Origin: JBCAXA01 sp038534295
GTDB lineage: Bacteria > Pseudomonadota > Gammaproteobacteria > Steroidobacterales > Woeseiaceae
Length of the DNA: 64,000 nt
Reading direction: 5' to 3'
Assembly: GCA_038534295.1 (NCBI GenBank)
Contig: JBCAXA010000003.1
Location: 186,001 to 250,000 of the forward strand
Below, in pieces: positions 36,786 to 45,007 of this stretch. How positions within the stretch are numbered: position 1 is the first letter of the stretch; every line of letters begins with the position of its first letter. The notes under the pieces were generated by a model that did not search any database, was not told where the DNA came from, and saw nothing but the letters and a program-made list of their open reading frames with translations. The translations under genes and the position numbers were made by a program.

Positions 36786-38822
36786 TCAGTTGGTCTCATT
36801 GACGATGTCGATGATGCGTGATGCGACCGACGCGAAGCCTCCCTCGTCGATGCGCGCATTGCCACCGGAGTCGTTGTTGCCCATCGTGACCACAACGAAG
36901 GCACCGCGACTGTCGGTTTCGACGAGCCAGCCGTAGGTCAGTACGCGCAGCCCGAAACCGTCGCTAAGACTGCCTCCTTTGAACCACACTCGCTCCCACT
37001 GATTGCGCAGGTTAACGACGAACGTCTCGGCGCCGTACGCCTGATCGGCCACTGCAAACCCATCTGTTCGGTCATTGAACTGGCGCAGGCCAGCAATCGC
37101 TGCACAAACGTCCTGCGGGCTGCCTTGCCATAGGGCCCGTACGAGCACGGAGATATTCGCCTGGCTGAAATTGGTTACCGGGCCGAGTGGATCGAGGGTG
37201 TTGTCGAGGTAGTCGCGCTGAAACTGCTCATCACCGTCGACGTAAGCCAATGCATCGACCTCCGGTACCGTGAAGTAAAGGTGGAAGCCCTCGTTCATCG
37301 ACAAGAACGGCAACATCTCGTCGAGGTTGGCATGGTTGAACTCGGTGAGTATGGCCTCGTTGCGATCGCGGCCCACCAGGTTGAACAAATGTTCAGTTGC
37401 CGTGTTGTCGCTGATGCCGAGCATGAGTGCGGCCATGTCGGTGACAGTAAACTCGGTACCGAGCGGCTCGCTGTTGATAGACCCGCCGAGCACTTGGTCG
37501 TCCGTGTTCAGCGCGACCAACTGTTCGGGCGTGATGATGCCGTCCTCGATCGCACGCGATAGGGCACCCATAACCCACACCTTGAAGATCGACGCGGTTG
37601 CGAGCGGCGTCGCCGAGTTACGCTCGAAAATCGGCACGCACTGGTTGTTCTCGTCGATTCGTGCAACTAGCACACCGACATCTTCAGCGAGCGTTTCCAG
37701 CTTGTCGGCGGCGGTGGTATAGGTCAGCGACTGATCTGCTGCACCGGTTGACGACCCGTTCAGCGGGAACCCGGAAGCGCCGAACGAAGTAATGAGACCG
37801 GTCCCATACCGTGTTTGCAGCGTCATGAACTGGCCGCTGCCGGGGTTCGCGGCGTCGCCAATCAACACGCGGATGTTGGTCGGCGTCATCGTTATGATGT
37901 CTTGAATCGTGCCGTTGGGTATTGCGGAACGCAGCGTGTCGAAAAAACCTTGCCACTCGGCGGCGCTAAACGCCGCCAGCGCCGTCGGATCAAAACGGTC
38001 ATTAATGTCCTGAAGTGACGTGGTCGGTGCGGCCAGCTGTTCGACGACCCAGGTCATCTGACTGGCAGCCGGCGTGTTCGGCAGCTGGAACTGACCGTTT
38101 ACCAGCGGGAACAGCGGCTGAATCGGCTGGGTGCGTGCGGCATTGGTCGGGAAATCGTCATTCGCATCCGGGGTGCCGTCATTGTCGTCGTCGGGGTCGG
38201 CATTGTCGCCGATACCATCGCCGTCGTTGTCCGACGATTCGCTGGCATCCAGCGGGAACGCATCGTTCGTGTCGTCGACACCGTCGTTGTCGTCGTCAGG
38301 GTCGGCGTTGTTGCCGATGCCGTCGCCGTCGGTATCAGTCGTCTCCGTCGGATCGGTCGGAAACGCATCCATCGTATCGTCGACGCCGTCGTTGTCGTCG
38401 TCCGGATCCGCGTTGTCGCCGATGCCGTCGGCGTCGTTATCGCTGGTCTCGTTCGGATCGTTCGGAAAGGCATCAGCGTTGTCGCCCGTACCGTCGTTGT
38501 CCGAGTCCTGGCTTTCCGATGCGTCAAACGGAAACGCGTCCATCGTATCGTCGACGCCGTCGTTGTCGTCATCGGGGTCGGCGTTGTCGCCGATACCGTC
38601 ACTGTCGAAATCAGCCGTTTCGGTAGGGTCGAGCGGGAATGCGTCATTGGTATCGTTGACGCCGTCGTTGTCGTCGTCGGTGTCGGTCGCATCCGCGATG
38701 CCATCGCCGTCGGTATCGAGCGGCGGAGGCCCACCGCTGCTGCCGCCGCCGCAGCCGCCGAGCAGGATGAGCCCAGCAACGATGAGTGCGCGCCACGCTG
38801 CGCTGATTTCACGGTTTTTCAT
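36786..38822 (-). CDS. Lipoprotein serine hydrolase (class A beta-lactamase fold) with thrombospondin type 3 repeats
   Basis: 678 residues. The lipobox LILLGGCGG gives a lipidated N-terminus. Residues 36-231 are thrombospondin type 3-like calcium-binding repeats rich in Asp. The C-terminal half has the active-site features of class A beta-lactamase-like enzymes: SIFK (Ser411, Lys414), SDN in LGISDNTATEHLF, and KGG in VWFKGGSLSDG. It is likely anchored to an outer-membrane face, the repeats acting as a rigid calcium-stiffened stalk. Substrate unknown: a beta-lactam, or cell-wall or other amide or ester. It follows no clear operon. Confidence 0.85.
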   Translation of the reverse strand: MKNREISAAWRALIVAGLILLGGCGGGSSGGPPPLDTDGDGIADATDTDDDNDGVNDTNDAFPLDPTETADFDSDGIGDNADPDDDNDGVDDTMDAFPFDASESQDSDNDGTGDNADAFPNDPNETSDNDADGIGDNADPDDDNDGVDDTMDAFPTDPTETTDTDGDGIGNNADPDDDNDGVDDTNDAFPLDASESSDNDGDGIGDNADPDDDNDGTPDANDDFPTNAARTQPIQPLFPLVNGQFQLPNTPAASQMTWVVEQLAAPTTSLQDINDRFDPTALAAFSAAEWQGFFDTLRSAIPNGTIQDIITMTPTNIRVLIGDAANPGSGQFMTLQTRYGTGLITSFGASGFPLNGSSTGAADQSLTYTTAADKLETLAEDVGVLVARIDENNQCVPIFERNSATPLATASIFKVWVMGALSRAIEDGIITPEQLVALNTDDQVLGGSINSEPLGTEFTVTDMAALMLGISDNTATEHLFNLVGRDRNEAILTEFNHANLDEMLPFLSMNEGFHLYFTVPEVDALAYVDGDEQFQRDYLDNTLDPLGPVTNFSQANISVLVRALWQGSPQDVCAAIAGLRQFNDRTDGFAVADQAYGAETFVVNLRNQWERVWFKGGSLSDGFGLRVLTYGWLVETDSRGAFVVVTMGNNDSGGNARIDEGGFASVASRIIDIVNETN
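38130..38717 (-). repeat. Six 105-bp thrombospondin type 3 repeats
   Basis: Units of 35 residues begin D-x-D-x-DGIGDNADPDDDNDG and end DAFPxDxxE; the third unit is shortened to 22 residues by loss of the middle part. It encodes most of the acidic stalk of the serine hydrolase. Confidence 0.9.
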
Positions 38823-38945
38823 GCTTCCACCTCAATGTCGACCCGCGCGCCGCACGCAAAATGGGCGCCTCAATTAGGTAAGGCGCAAATCGGGTGGATT
38901 TCGGACCAGCAGCCGAGTCCGGCTGCTGCGACAGCTACTCGCCGC

Positions 38946-39263
38946 CTACCGGCCTTGCGTGTTTGCGGTGACCCACTCGGCGTACGGGCCAAAAACCTCG
39001 TGCGCTTCGAAAGCGTAGATCGCCGGCACGTCGTACGGATGCAGTTCGGCAATGGCGACCTCGAGCTCGGCGTAGCGCGCGGCGACGGTTTTGAGCACCA
39101 GCCGATACTCGCGCTCCTGCTGAACGGCGCCGTCCCATCGGTAGCAACTCTCGATCTCGGTGATCTGTGCGCAAGCGACCAGGTTTCGCTCGACCAGCTC
39201 GCGGCTGAGCGATTGGGCGCCGGCACGTGTATCTAGAGTGGTTATGACGGCGAGTATTGTCAT
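38946..39263 (-). CDS. cutA: CutA-type divalent cation tolerance protein
   Basis: 105 residues from MTILAVITTLD, with AGGA about eight bases upstream; the frame is open further back, but the fold starts here. It has NLVACAQI, SCYRWDG, EYRLVLKT and HPYDVPAI, the CutA signatures. CutA forms trimers and is linked to copper tolerance, though its exact role is unclear. Monocistronic; the gene upstream on the same strand is separated by a terminator. Confidence 0.92.
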   Translation of the reverse strand: MTILAVITTLDTRAGAQSLSRELVERNLVACAQITEIESCYRWDGAVQQEREYRLVLKTVAARYAELEVAIAELHPYDVPAIYAFEAHEVFGPYAEWVTANTQGR

Positions 39264-39307
39264 GAGCGCGATCCTGAACGACGACGCCCCGAGTTTAGCG
39301 GCCCGCG

Positions 39308-39344
39308 AATAAAGAAAGCCCCCGCCGATCGAGTCGACGGGGGC
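39308..39344 (-). terminator. Rho-independent terminator on the minus strand
   Basis: Read on the minus strand, GCCCCCGTCGA-CTCGA-TCGGCGGGGGC forms an 11-bp stem with one G-U pair, followed by TTTCTTTATT. It closes the transcript of the gene 39365-40078. Confidence 0.85.
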
Positions 39345-39364
39345 CGGCAACGCCGAGACACAGA

Positions 39365-40078
39365 TCAGCGGCGGGGGATACGAGTAGTAATTACCGCGCG
39401 GAGCAGGTCGCCGTCGCGCCGCAGTATCGCTTCGGCACCGCGAACCGGAGCGCTCGGATCGGCAAAAGCAAAGACTGCGTCGCTACCCGATGCACCCGGT
39501 CCGAACACCGCGAAGTGAGTATCGGCGCACGCGTTCGGGCCGGCGAAGTAAAGAAGGTTCGGGTCGGAGCAATAGGGATCGAGGAAATTGGTGATCTGTG
39601 GCTCGAGATCGGACCACTTTGCGCGACCGTGATCGCGTACCACCAAATGAACCTCTGCATCGACGTTCTCAAAGCCGCGGCCAAAGCCCATCGGGTCGGC
39701 ACCGGGCGGTAACGCCAGCGGCTGACCGGTTGGCGTACGGTAGATCGAGGCCACCAGACGGATGCGACCCAGCCAGTCGGTGGTGCCGCCCGTTGCATAG
39801 ATAACGGCCGGTTCGGCCGCGAGGTTCGGCGCAATCAGCGACGGATCGGGTGTGCCGTTTTGCATCGAATCCAGAAACGCCTGGCCGAAGACATCCACTG
39901 GGCTACAGCTAGCGCCTGGGTAGGGGCTACCAAAGCAATGTTCCGGTTTGTTGAAAATGACCCACCAAACGGTCACTGCGCTCGGGCGCGGCCATTGGTA
40001 TCCGCCGGCTTCGGCGTCGCTCGGGAACAGCGTGGAGCCGCAGGCGGCGAGTAGCAGGGCAAGTATCGTGTTTTTCAT
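39365..40078 (-). CDS. Exported protein, unknown
   Basis: 237 residues with an N-terminal signal (MKNTILALLLAACGS, either a lipobox with Cys at about residue 13 or cleavage after SDAEA). The region VTVWWVIFNKPEHC and the C-terminal FAVFGPGASGSDAVFAFADP show a beta-rich fold with several Cys. No family recognised. It ends in a strong terminator and starts divergently from the SPFH operon (229 bp). Confidence 0.7.
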   Translation of the reverse strand: MKNTILALLLAACGSTLFPSDAEAGGYQWPRPSAVTVWWVIFNKPEHCFGSPYPGASCSPVDVFGQAFLDSMQNGTPDPSLIAPNLAAEPAVIYATGGTTDWLGRIRLVASIYRTPTGQPLALPPGADPMGFGRGFENVDAEVHLVVRDHGRAKWSDLEPQITNFLDPYCSDPNLLYFAGPNACADTHFAVFGPGASGSDAVFAFADPSAPVRGAEAILRRDGDLLRAVITTRIPRR

Positions 40079-40250
40079 GTCAGTCTCCTTTGAAGGTCAG
40101 CAGAATCGCGATAAGTCATTGAAAAGCTTGCGTTCCTCGAACGCGGCGCCAGTCTCGGCGAACGCCGCTGTCGAGTCCTGACCATCGGCTGACGGGTTCG
40201 TGACGATGCGCTGACCTTGGCTTCGGAGCGTCTCTGCAAGCCGTCGCAAC

Positions 40251-40278
40251 TTGACCGGATATATCAAAGTGATATCAT
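40251..40278 (+). promoter_or_regulatory. Sigma-70 type promoter of the SPFH operon
   Basis: TTGACC (40251-40256) and TATCAT (40273-40278) with a 16-bp spacer are close to the TTGACA/TATAAT consensus. Confidence 0.6.
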
Positions 40279-40288
40279 ACTGACATCA
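40259..40288. promoter_or_regulatory. Operator of three 8-bp repeats, 11-bp period
   Basis: ATATATCA, TGATATCA and TGACATCA begin at 40259, 40270 and 40281, with three-base spacers. The middle repeat is a perfect palindrome. It overlaps the promoter at 40251-40278. The 11-bp spacing is that of ribbon-helix-helix repressors, and such a gene ends the operon (41663-41827). Confidence 0.6.
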
Positions 40289-40307
40289 TATTCCCCAGGA
40301 GTATCCT

Positions 40308-41231
40308 ATGACAGGCGTTGCCGAAAAACCGTTTCGGCCCATGTCGGGCTGGCCGGTGCTGTTCGTCGAACTGGGATTGCTGGCGTTTGGCATCCTCAGT
40401 TTCATCAACCTCGTACCGCTGCTCGGCGTAGCGATCGGTTTTGTAGTCGCGTTTGTCGCTGTGGGTTTTATGGCGATAGCGCCAAATGATGCGCGGGCAC
40501 TGCTGCTGTTCGGCGAATACAAAGGATCGGTGACCCAATCGGGCTTCTTCTGGGCGAACCCGCTGTTCAGCAAAAAGAAAATCTCGCTGCGCGTGCGCAA
40601 CTTCGAGACCGGCTCGCAAACGGTGCCGCAGAAGAAGGATGCGGCTGGGAAAATCGTGCAGGAGAAAATGCGCACGGGTGGACGGCCGTCCAAGGTCAAC
40701 GATCGGGACGGTAATCCGATCGAGATCTCTGCCGTGGTTGTCTGGAAGGTCGTCGATACCGCCGAGGCGCTGTTCGAAGTGGACGACTACGAGGATTACG
40801 TTGCCGTGCAAAGCGAGGCGGCGCTTCGGAATCTCGCCAGTCGCTACGCATACGACGGTCCTGACGACGAGGAATCGCTGCGTGGCAATACCTCGGCGGT
40901 CGGCAACGAGCTGAAAAACGACATTCAGGAGCGCTTAGGCAAGGCCGGTGTCGAGGTTATCGAGGCCCGCATCAGCCACCTCGCCTATGCGCCCGAGATT
41001 GCGGCCGCAATGCTGCAGCGTCAGCAGGCCCAGGCCGTGGTGGCCGCGCGGACCAAAATTGTCGAAGGCGCGGTCGGCATGGTCGAAATGGCGTTGGATC
41101 ACCTGCAGCGCGACAGCATTGTCGAGCTCGACGACGAACGGCGCGCGGCGATGGTCTCGAACTTGCTGGTGGTGTTGTGCAGCGATCGGCATACCCAGCC
41201 GGTCGTGAATACCGGGACGCTTTATAATTAG
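40308..41231 (+). CDS. SPFH/band-7 domain protein
   Basis: 307 residues. Two membrane segments (about 20-65) precede the SPFH domain (MAIAPNDARALLLFGEYKGSV to about residue 240) with NDRDGNPIEISAVVVWKVVD and ARISHLAYAPEIAAAMLQRQQAQA. Such proteins form membrane-bound oligomers that organise other proteins. CCAGGAGTATCCT just before the ATG supplies the ribosome site. It forms an operon with a PH-domain protein (14-bp gap) and a ribbon-helix-helix protein. Confidence 0.9.
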   Translation: MTGVAEKPFRPMSGWPVLFVELGLLAFGILSFINLVPLLGVAIGFVVAFVAVGFMAIAPNDARALLLFGEYKGSVTQSGFFWANPLFSKKKISLRVRNFETGSQTVPQKKDAAGKIVQEKMRTGGRPSKVNDRDGNPIEISAVVVWKVVDTAEALFEVDDYEDYVAVQSEAALRNLASRYAYDGPDDEESLRGNTSAVGNELKNDIQERLGKAGVEVIEARISHLAYAPEIAAAMLQRQQAQAVVAARTKIVEGAVGMVEMALDHLQRDSIVELDDERRAAMVSNLLVVLCSDRHTQPVVNTGTLYN

Positions 41232-41245
41232 CGCGTGAGACGGGC

Positions 41246-41647
41246 ATGGTGTTTCGATCGAAACTCGATGTGTGGCTTGTGGTTGTCATGGTAGCGACCG
41301 CCGTCATTGCCTTGAGTGGCGCCATGGCCGGGCTACCCTATAAGACGCTCATCGAATGGTTGCCGGCAATCGTCCTGCTACTCGGCGCGGTGGTTTTGCC
41401 GCTGGCGCTCGTCGTCAACACCAAATACACGGTAGATTCGGAGTTGCTCAGAATCGATTGCGGACCATTTCGCTGGCAGATTCCGCTGTCCGACATACAC
41501 GGCGTACAACCGTCGCACAACCCGCTCGCGTCGCCCGCGCTGTCGCTGGATCGGTTGGAAATCCGCTACGGCGATAATCGCGTCGTGCTTGTGTCGCCGC
41601 GCGACAAAGACGGCTTTATCGCAGCGCTGCGATTGCCCGCCGCATAA
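41246..41647 (+). CDS. PH-domain membrane protein
   Basis: 133 residues. Two membrane helices (about 8-60) precede a bacterial PH-like domain (VNTKYTVDSELLRIDCGPFRWQIPLSDIHGVQP and LEIRYGDNRVVLVSPRDKDGFIAAL). Role unknown, probably a membrane partner of the SPFH protein. Second gene of the SPFH operon. Confidence 0.8.
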   Translation: MVFRSKLDVWLVVVMVATAVIALSGAMAGLPYKTLIEWLPAIVLLLGAVVLPLALVVNTKYTVDSELLRIDCGPFRWQIPLSDIHGVQPSHNPLASPALSLDRLEIRYGDNRVVLVSPRDKDGFIAALRLPAA

Positions 41648-41662
41648 CCATCGGCGCAACCT

Positions 41663-41827
41663 ATGGCTCGCACGTCTTTTCTGTACCGCACCGATCCTGC
41701 GGTTCTCGATGCTCTGAAAAAATGGGCCGAGGACGATTTACGCAGCGTCAACGCCCAGCTCGAGTTCATCGTCCGCAAAGCGCTGCGTGATGCCGGGAGA
41801 ACGCCAAAAGAGCCGAAGTCACGCTGA
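41663..41827 (+). CDS. Arc-like ribbon-helix-helix protein
   Basis: 54 residues. MARTSFLYRTDPAVLDALKK supplies the beta strand and first helix, and SVNAQLEFIVRKALRDAGR the second helix: the small ribbon-helix-helix DNA-binding layout of Arc. Third gene of the SPFH operon (15-bp gap) and the probable autoregulator acting at 40259-40288. The 244 bp downstream are empty. Confidence 0.8.
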   Translation: MARTSFLYRTDPAVLDALKKWAEDDLRSVNAQLEFIVRKALRDAGRTPKEPKSR

Positions 41828-42071
41828 CCACGGCCGCGGTTTTGGCTGGCAACATCTACGCAGACTTGCACGCATTGGCCGCGGTCTGGCCCATCTCCCC
41901 GGTCGTTAAAAGAAACTTAAGGTTTTCGGTAAGACTTGCGGCGCTGGCCGATGCACTCTTCCGTGGGAAGTCACCGATTGCGACGCGGCTCGAACGAAAC
42001 GTCACCCGCGCTTTCGGCAATGACCGAGTAGGTCTCCGTGGCCAGGGACGGCCACATCTATCCCGCCAGCA

Positions 42072-44207
42072 CTAGCGATCAAGAAAGCGTTTGACGGCGG
42101 CATCGATCGTGAAAAAAAAGTGATCGCCACCGAGTTCGTCGTACAAACCCGAGCGCTTCATGACTTCCCGAACCGGTGCCTTGACGCCAGCGATGTACAC
42201 GTCGACATCCTGCTTTTTCAGTTCCGCTGCGATTTGGTGCAGCGCGTTGTCAGCCGACGAATCCAGATCGTTGACGGCGCTGGCATCGAGAATCAGCGCT
42301 TTCAGCAGGAAGGCCTGCGACCGTGACACCTCGCGCAGTTTCTTCTTCACAAACTCCGTGTTCGCAAAATAGAACGACGCGTCGATTCGCAGGATGGCAA
42401 GTCCTGGTATCGACTCGGCTTCGGGAAAATTCTCGGTGTTGCGAAAGATGTTGGTGCCGGGTAGTCGGCCCAGCAGCGCCGCGTTCGGGCGAGTATTGAG
42501 CGACACAAACAACAAGATCGACGCAACGATGCCGGCAAGCAGTCCGGCAGTGATGCCAAAAACGAGCGTTGCAACAAACGTGAAAGCCAGCAGGAGGCCC
42601 TCCGTTTGCTTCACGCGAAATAGGTAACGGATTACCCGAAAGTCGATCAAGCCTACCGCCGAAACAACGACGATGCTTGCGAGTGCAGCATTTGGCAGGT
42701 TGGCAACTAGCGGGGTCAAAAACAACACGGCAATGGCGACAACGGCTGCCGTTACCACGCCAGCCAACGGCGTTTTCGCGCCTGCTTCAGCGTTGGCTGC
42801 CGATCGCGAGAAGCTCGCCGACACGGTGAAGCCTTGTGAAAACGCTGAGCTCAAATTCGAAAGGCCGAGTGCAGAGAGCTCCTGATTGGCGTCAATATCG
42901 TATCCGTGCTTGTTACCCAACGACTTGCCGACCGCTATCGTTTGCGCGAAGCCGACTAGCGCCATCGTCAACGCCAACGGCAGCACATCGCGAACGTCCT
43001 GCCAGTCGGGGCTCGGCCAGGTTAGCGACGGCAATCCGCCGGAGACTTCGCCGACCGTCGCGAGTCCGCGCTGATCGAGATTCATGAGTCCAACGATGGC
43101 CGTCGATGCCACCAGCACCACGAGTGCACCGGGCCAGTTCGCGAGCCAGCGACGCTGTGCAAACAGCGCAACCGTACCGATTAGACCGACCGCGAGCGCC
43201 AGGCCGTTGGCCTCGCCAATGTGCTGCCAGACATGCTGAAGCGTGGTTGCGAGCGCCTGATCCGGCGGTGCGGGAATCCCGAGTATGTGCCGCAGCTGGC
43301 TGACAGCAATAATTACCGCCGCAGCCGCGGTCAAGCCGCTGAGGACTGGGTACGACAGAAAATTCACCAGAAATCCGAGCCGGCAAATCCCCATGACTAC
43401 CTGAATGACACCAATTGCCGTGGCGAGCGTTATCGCAAGAGCAATGTAGGCGTCCGTACCGCCCTCGGCCAACGTGCTCAAACCAACCGCGATCAGGATC
43501 GCATCGAGCGCGACCGGCCCGACCGACGTTTGCCGACTGCTGCCAGCCAGTGCGTAAACGATCAGCGGCAGCATTGATGCATACAGCCCCATGACTGGCG
43601 GCAGGCCGGCCAACAAGGCATACGCCATGCTTTGCGGAATCAGCAGCGCCGCAATTGTGACGCCAGCGACAAGATCGCGCCGCAGATCGACGCGCTGATA
43701 CGCACGCAGCCAGCCCAGAAACGGGTCGCGGGGCGGTCGCTTGGTGCGTACGGTCGGCGAGCCGTCTTTTGCATCGTCGGCATCACGCGCACGACTCCGA
43801 CGCACCCGTGCTGGCACAACCGTCGCGTAAGGGTCGTGATCGGGGTTTATGCGATGCGGATGTTCGCCGGGCCGAAGGAACAGGGTCTCTTCGCTTGCGG
43901 ATGCCGCAGATGGTCGCCGTCTGGGTAAATCGACGGTTATTCGAAAGGGGCCGATTTGGATGACGTCGTCACCAGCAAGATCGCGTGTTTCGATACGTTG
44001 CTGGTTGACAAAGGTGCCGTTGGTGCTGCCGGCATCGAGCACGATGCAGCTTCGTTCGCCGATATCCAGCGTCGCATGGCGCCAGCTGACCTGGGAGTCG
44101 TCGAGACAAACATCGCTGTCCGGACTGCGACCAACACTGAGCCGCCCGGGTTCCAGGACGATCTCGGCGACGAGATCATCGGATTTCCGGACGTACAGCT
44201 TTTTCAT
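42072..44207 (-). CDS. FHA-SulP-STAS fusion: sulfate-permease-type transporter with phosphothreonine-reading domain
   Basis: 711 residues. Residues 1-95 are an FHA domain (LSVGRSPDSDV, VSWRHATLDI, GSTNGTFVN), which binds phosphothreonine. A basic, Pro-rich linker follows to about 165. Residues 170-565 form a SulP/SLC26 anion transporter (RDLVAGVTIAALLIPQSMAYALLAGL, ANQELSALGLSN, SFSRSAANAEAG) and about 585-705 a STAS domain (DASAVNDLDSSADNALHQIA). SulP carriers move sulfate, bicarbonate or other anions. The FHA head is unusual and suggests control by the nearby Ser/Thr kinase. It lies downstream of a sigma-54-driven peptide gene, separated by a hairpin. Confidence 0.9.
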   Translation of the reverse strand: MKKLYVRKSDDLVAEIVLEPGRLSVGRSPDSDVCLDDSQVSWRHATLDIGERSCIVLDAGSTNGTFVNQQRIETRDLAGDDVIQIGPFRITVDLPRRRPSAASASEETLFLRPGEHPHRINPDHDPYATVVPARVRRSRARDADDAKDGSPTVRTKRPPRDPFLGWLRAYQRVDLRRDLVAGVTIAALLIPQSMAYALLAGLPPVMGLYASMLPLIVYALAGSSRQTSVGPVALDAILIAVGLSTLAEGGTDAYIALAITLATAIGVIQVVMGICRLGFLVNFLSYPVLSGLTAAAAVIIAVSQLRHILGIPAPPDQALATTLQHVWQHIGEANGLALAVGLIGTVALFAQRRWLANWPGALVVLVASTAIVGLMNLDQRGLATVGEVSGGLPSLTWPSPDWQDVRDVLPLALTMALVGFAQTIAVGKSLGNKHGYDIDANQELSALGLSNLSSAFSQGFTVSASFSRSAANAEAGAKTPLAGVVTAAVVAIAVLFLTPLVANLPNAALASIVVVSAVGLIDFRVIRYLFRVKQTEGLLLAFTFVATLVFGITAGLLAGIVASILLFVSLNTRPNAALLGRLPGTNIFRNTENFPEAESIPGLAILRIDASFYFANTEFVKKKLREVSRSQAFLLKALILDASAVNDLDSSADNALHQIAAELKKQDVDVYIAGVKAPVREVMKRSGLYDELGGDHFFFTIDAAVKRFLDR

Positions 44208-44327
44208 GGTCGGGTCGGTTCGATCCTACTTCCTGTAGCCCGAGCCGCGAGCGGCCCGTCGACCGAGTATCGTCGCCGCAAGGCTGCGACGCAAACTGCT
44301 GCCGGCGCCTTTATGCAGACGGCGCAA

Positions 44328-44352
44328 CGCGGAGGCCGTGATGGCCTCCGCG
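44328..44352 (-). terminator. Hairpin between peptide gene and FHA-SulP gene
   Basis: CGCGGAGGCC and GGCCTCCGCG form a perfect 10-bp stem around a five-base loop. No T tract follows on either strand, so it may be a partial terminator or an RNA stability element rather than a full stop. Confidence 0.5.
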
Positions 44353-44383
44353 CCGCCTGCGCTGACGCCGGAGAGTTGCCGGC

Positions 44384-44689
44384 TTAGCCCGGCAGTCCGC
44401 CCGAAATCCGCGTGAAGCTCATCGGGCTCGCCGCGGTCAGCGAGTTCGTGCTGATGTTGTTAATGATGTCGCCGCCCGTATCACCATTGAAGATGCTGAT
44501 GTTGGTCGGGTTCTGCTGGAAGATGTTCTGCTCGTACTGGACGAAGAAGTTGTTGATCGTCGGCAGGTATGAGCTCACCGGATCTTGGTGAGGAATCAAA
44601 CCACCCAGAAACCCGCCGATAACCGCGTCGGCGGCTTCGCGATCCAGTTCTTCGTTGCAGGGCAGATCGTGCAAAGTAATCGTCGTCAT
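44384..44689 (-). CDS. Double-glycine-leader secreted peptide 1
   Basis: 101 residues from the ATG at 44689, which has GGAG nine bases upstream; a TTG 15 bases earlier is less likely. The leader MTTITLHDLPCNEELD runs to Gly25-Gly26 (AVIGG), the cleavage motif used by C39 peptidase exporters. The mature part is about 75 residues, Asn-, Ser- and Ile-rich, without Cys, and begins FLGG, giving a second Gly pair. A sigma-54 promoter lies about 55 bp upstream. The FHA-SulP gene follows behind a hairpin. Exported by the transporter 54258-57302 by inference; activity unknown. Confidence 0.75.
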   Translation of the reverse strand: MTTITLHDLPCNEELDREAADAVIGGFLGGLIPHQDPVSSYLPTINNFFVQYEQNIFQQNPTNISIFNGDTGGDIINNISTNSLTAASPMSFTRISGGLPG

Positions 44690-44744
44690 TGTTCTCGTCT
44701 CCAAAGTCAGTACAGATAGTCAAAAACTGCGTCGCAATGACTTT

Positions 44745-44761
44745 TGCAGAAAGCGTGCCAA
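44745..44761 (-). promoter_or_regulatory. Sigma-54 promoter of peptide gene 1
   Basis: Minus strand TTGGCACG-CTTT-CTGCA: GG and GC are ten bases apart, as sigma-54 requires. Predicted start about 45 bases before the ATG. Confidence 0.85.
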
Positions 44762-44862
44762 GAATTTAGAAAATCAGTAACATGTTGATTTAACTATCAT
44801 TGTTGGGATTTTGCTCGTCCAACGCCGACGCTGACGATACAGACTGTGGGGCCCAGCCGAAC

Positions 44863-44876
44863 ACAGAAGCTTCTGT
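44863..44876. promoter_or_regulatory. 14-bp palindrome midway between divergent sigma-54 promoters
   Basis: ACAGAAGCTTCTGT is a perfect palindrome about 100 bp from the minus-strand promoter and 115 bp from the plus-strand one, the usual distance of an enhancer site. The flanks carry CCGA and TCGG. Probable site for the activator 57299-58570. Confidence 0.45.
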
Positions 44877-44990
44877 TTGTCGGGTTCGGGCGCACACTTG
44901 CCGCGTCAATGTCCGGGCGCTTTGCCTCTTCGCTTGTACTATTTCAGTGAAATCAGTCGCTTAGCTTCGATCTAGGACGGGCCTGCCGAT

Positions 44991-45007
44991 CTGGCACAGG
45001 AATTGCT
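44991..45007 (+). promoter_or_regulatory. Sigma-54 promoter of peptide gene 2
   Basis: CTGGCACA-GGAA-TTGCT, with the GG-N10-GC spacing. Predicted start about 59 bases before the ATG. Confidence 0.8.

Noticed and set aside
38130..38717. Regular repeats that could be taken for a CRISPR array
   Set aside because: The units are coding, 105 bp long, directly joined and translate into a known calcium-binding repeat; there are no unique spacers.
38131..38877. A 248-codon plus-strand Ser-rich frame opposite the thrombospondin type 3 repeats
   Set aside because: Repeat DNA encoding Asp-rich units gives long open frames in other frames; no ribosome site or family feature.
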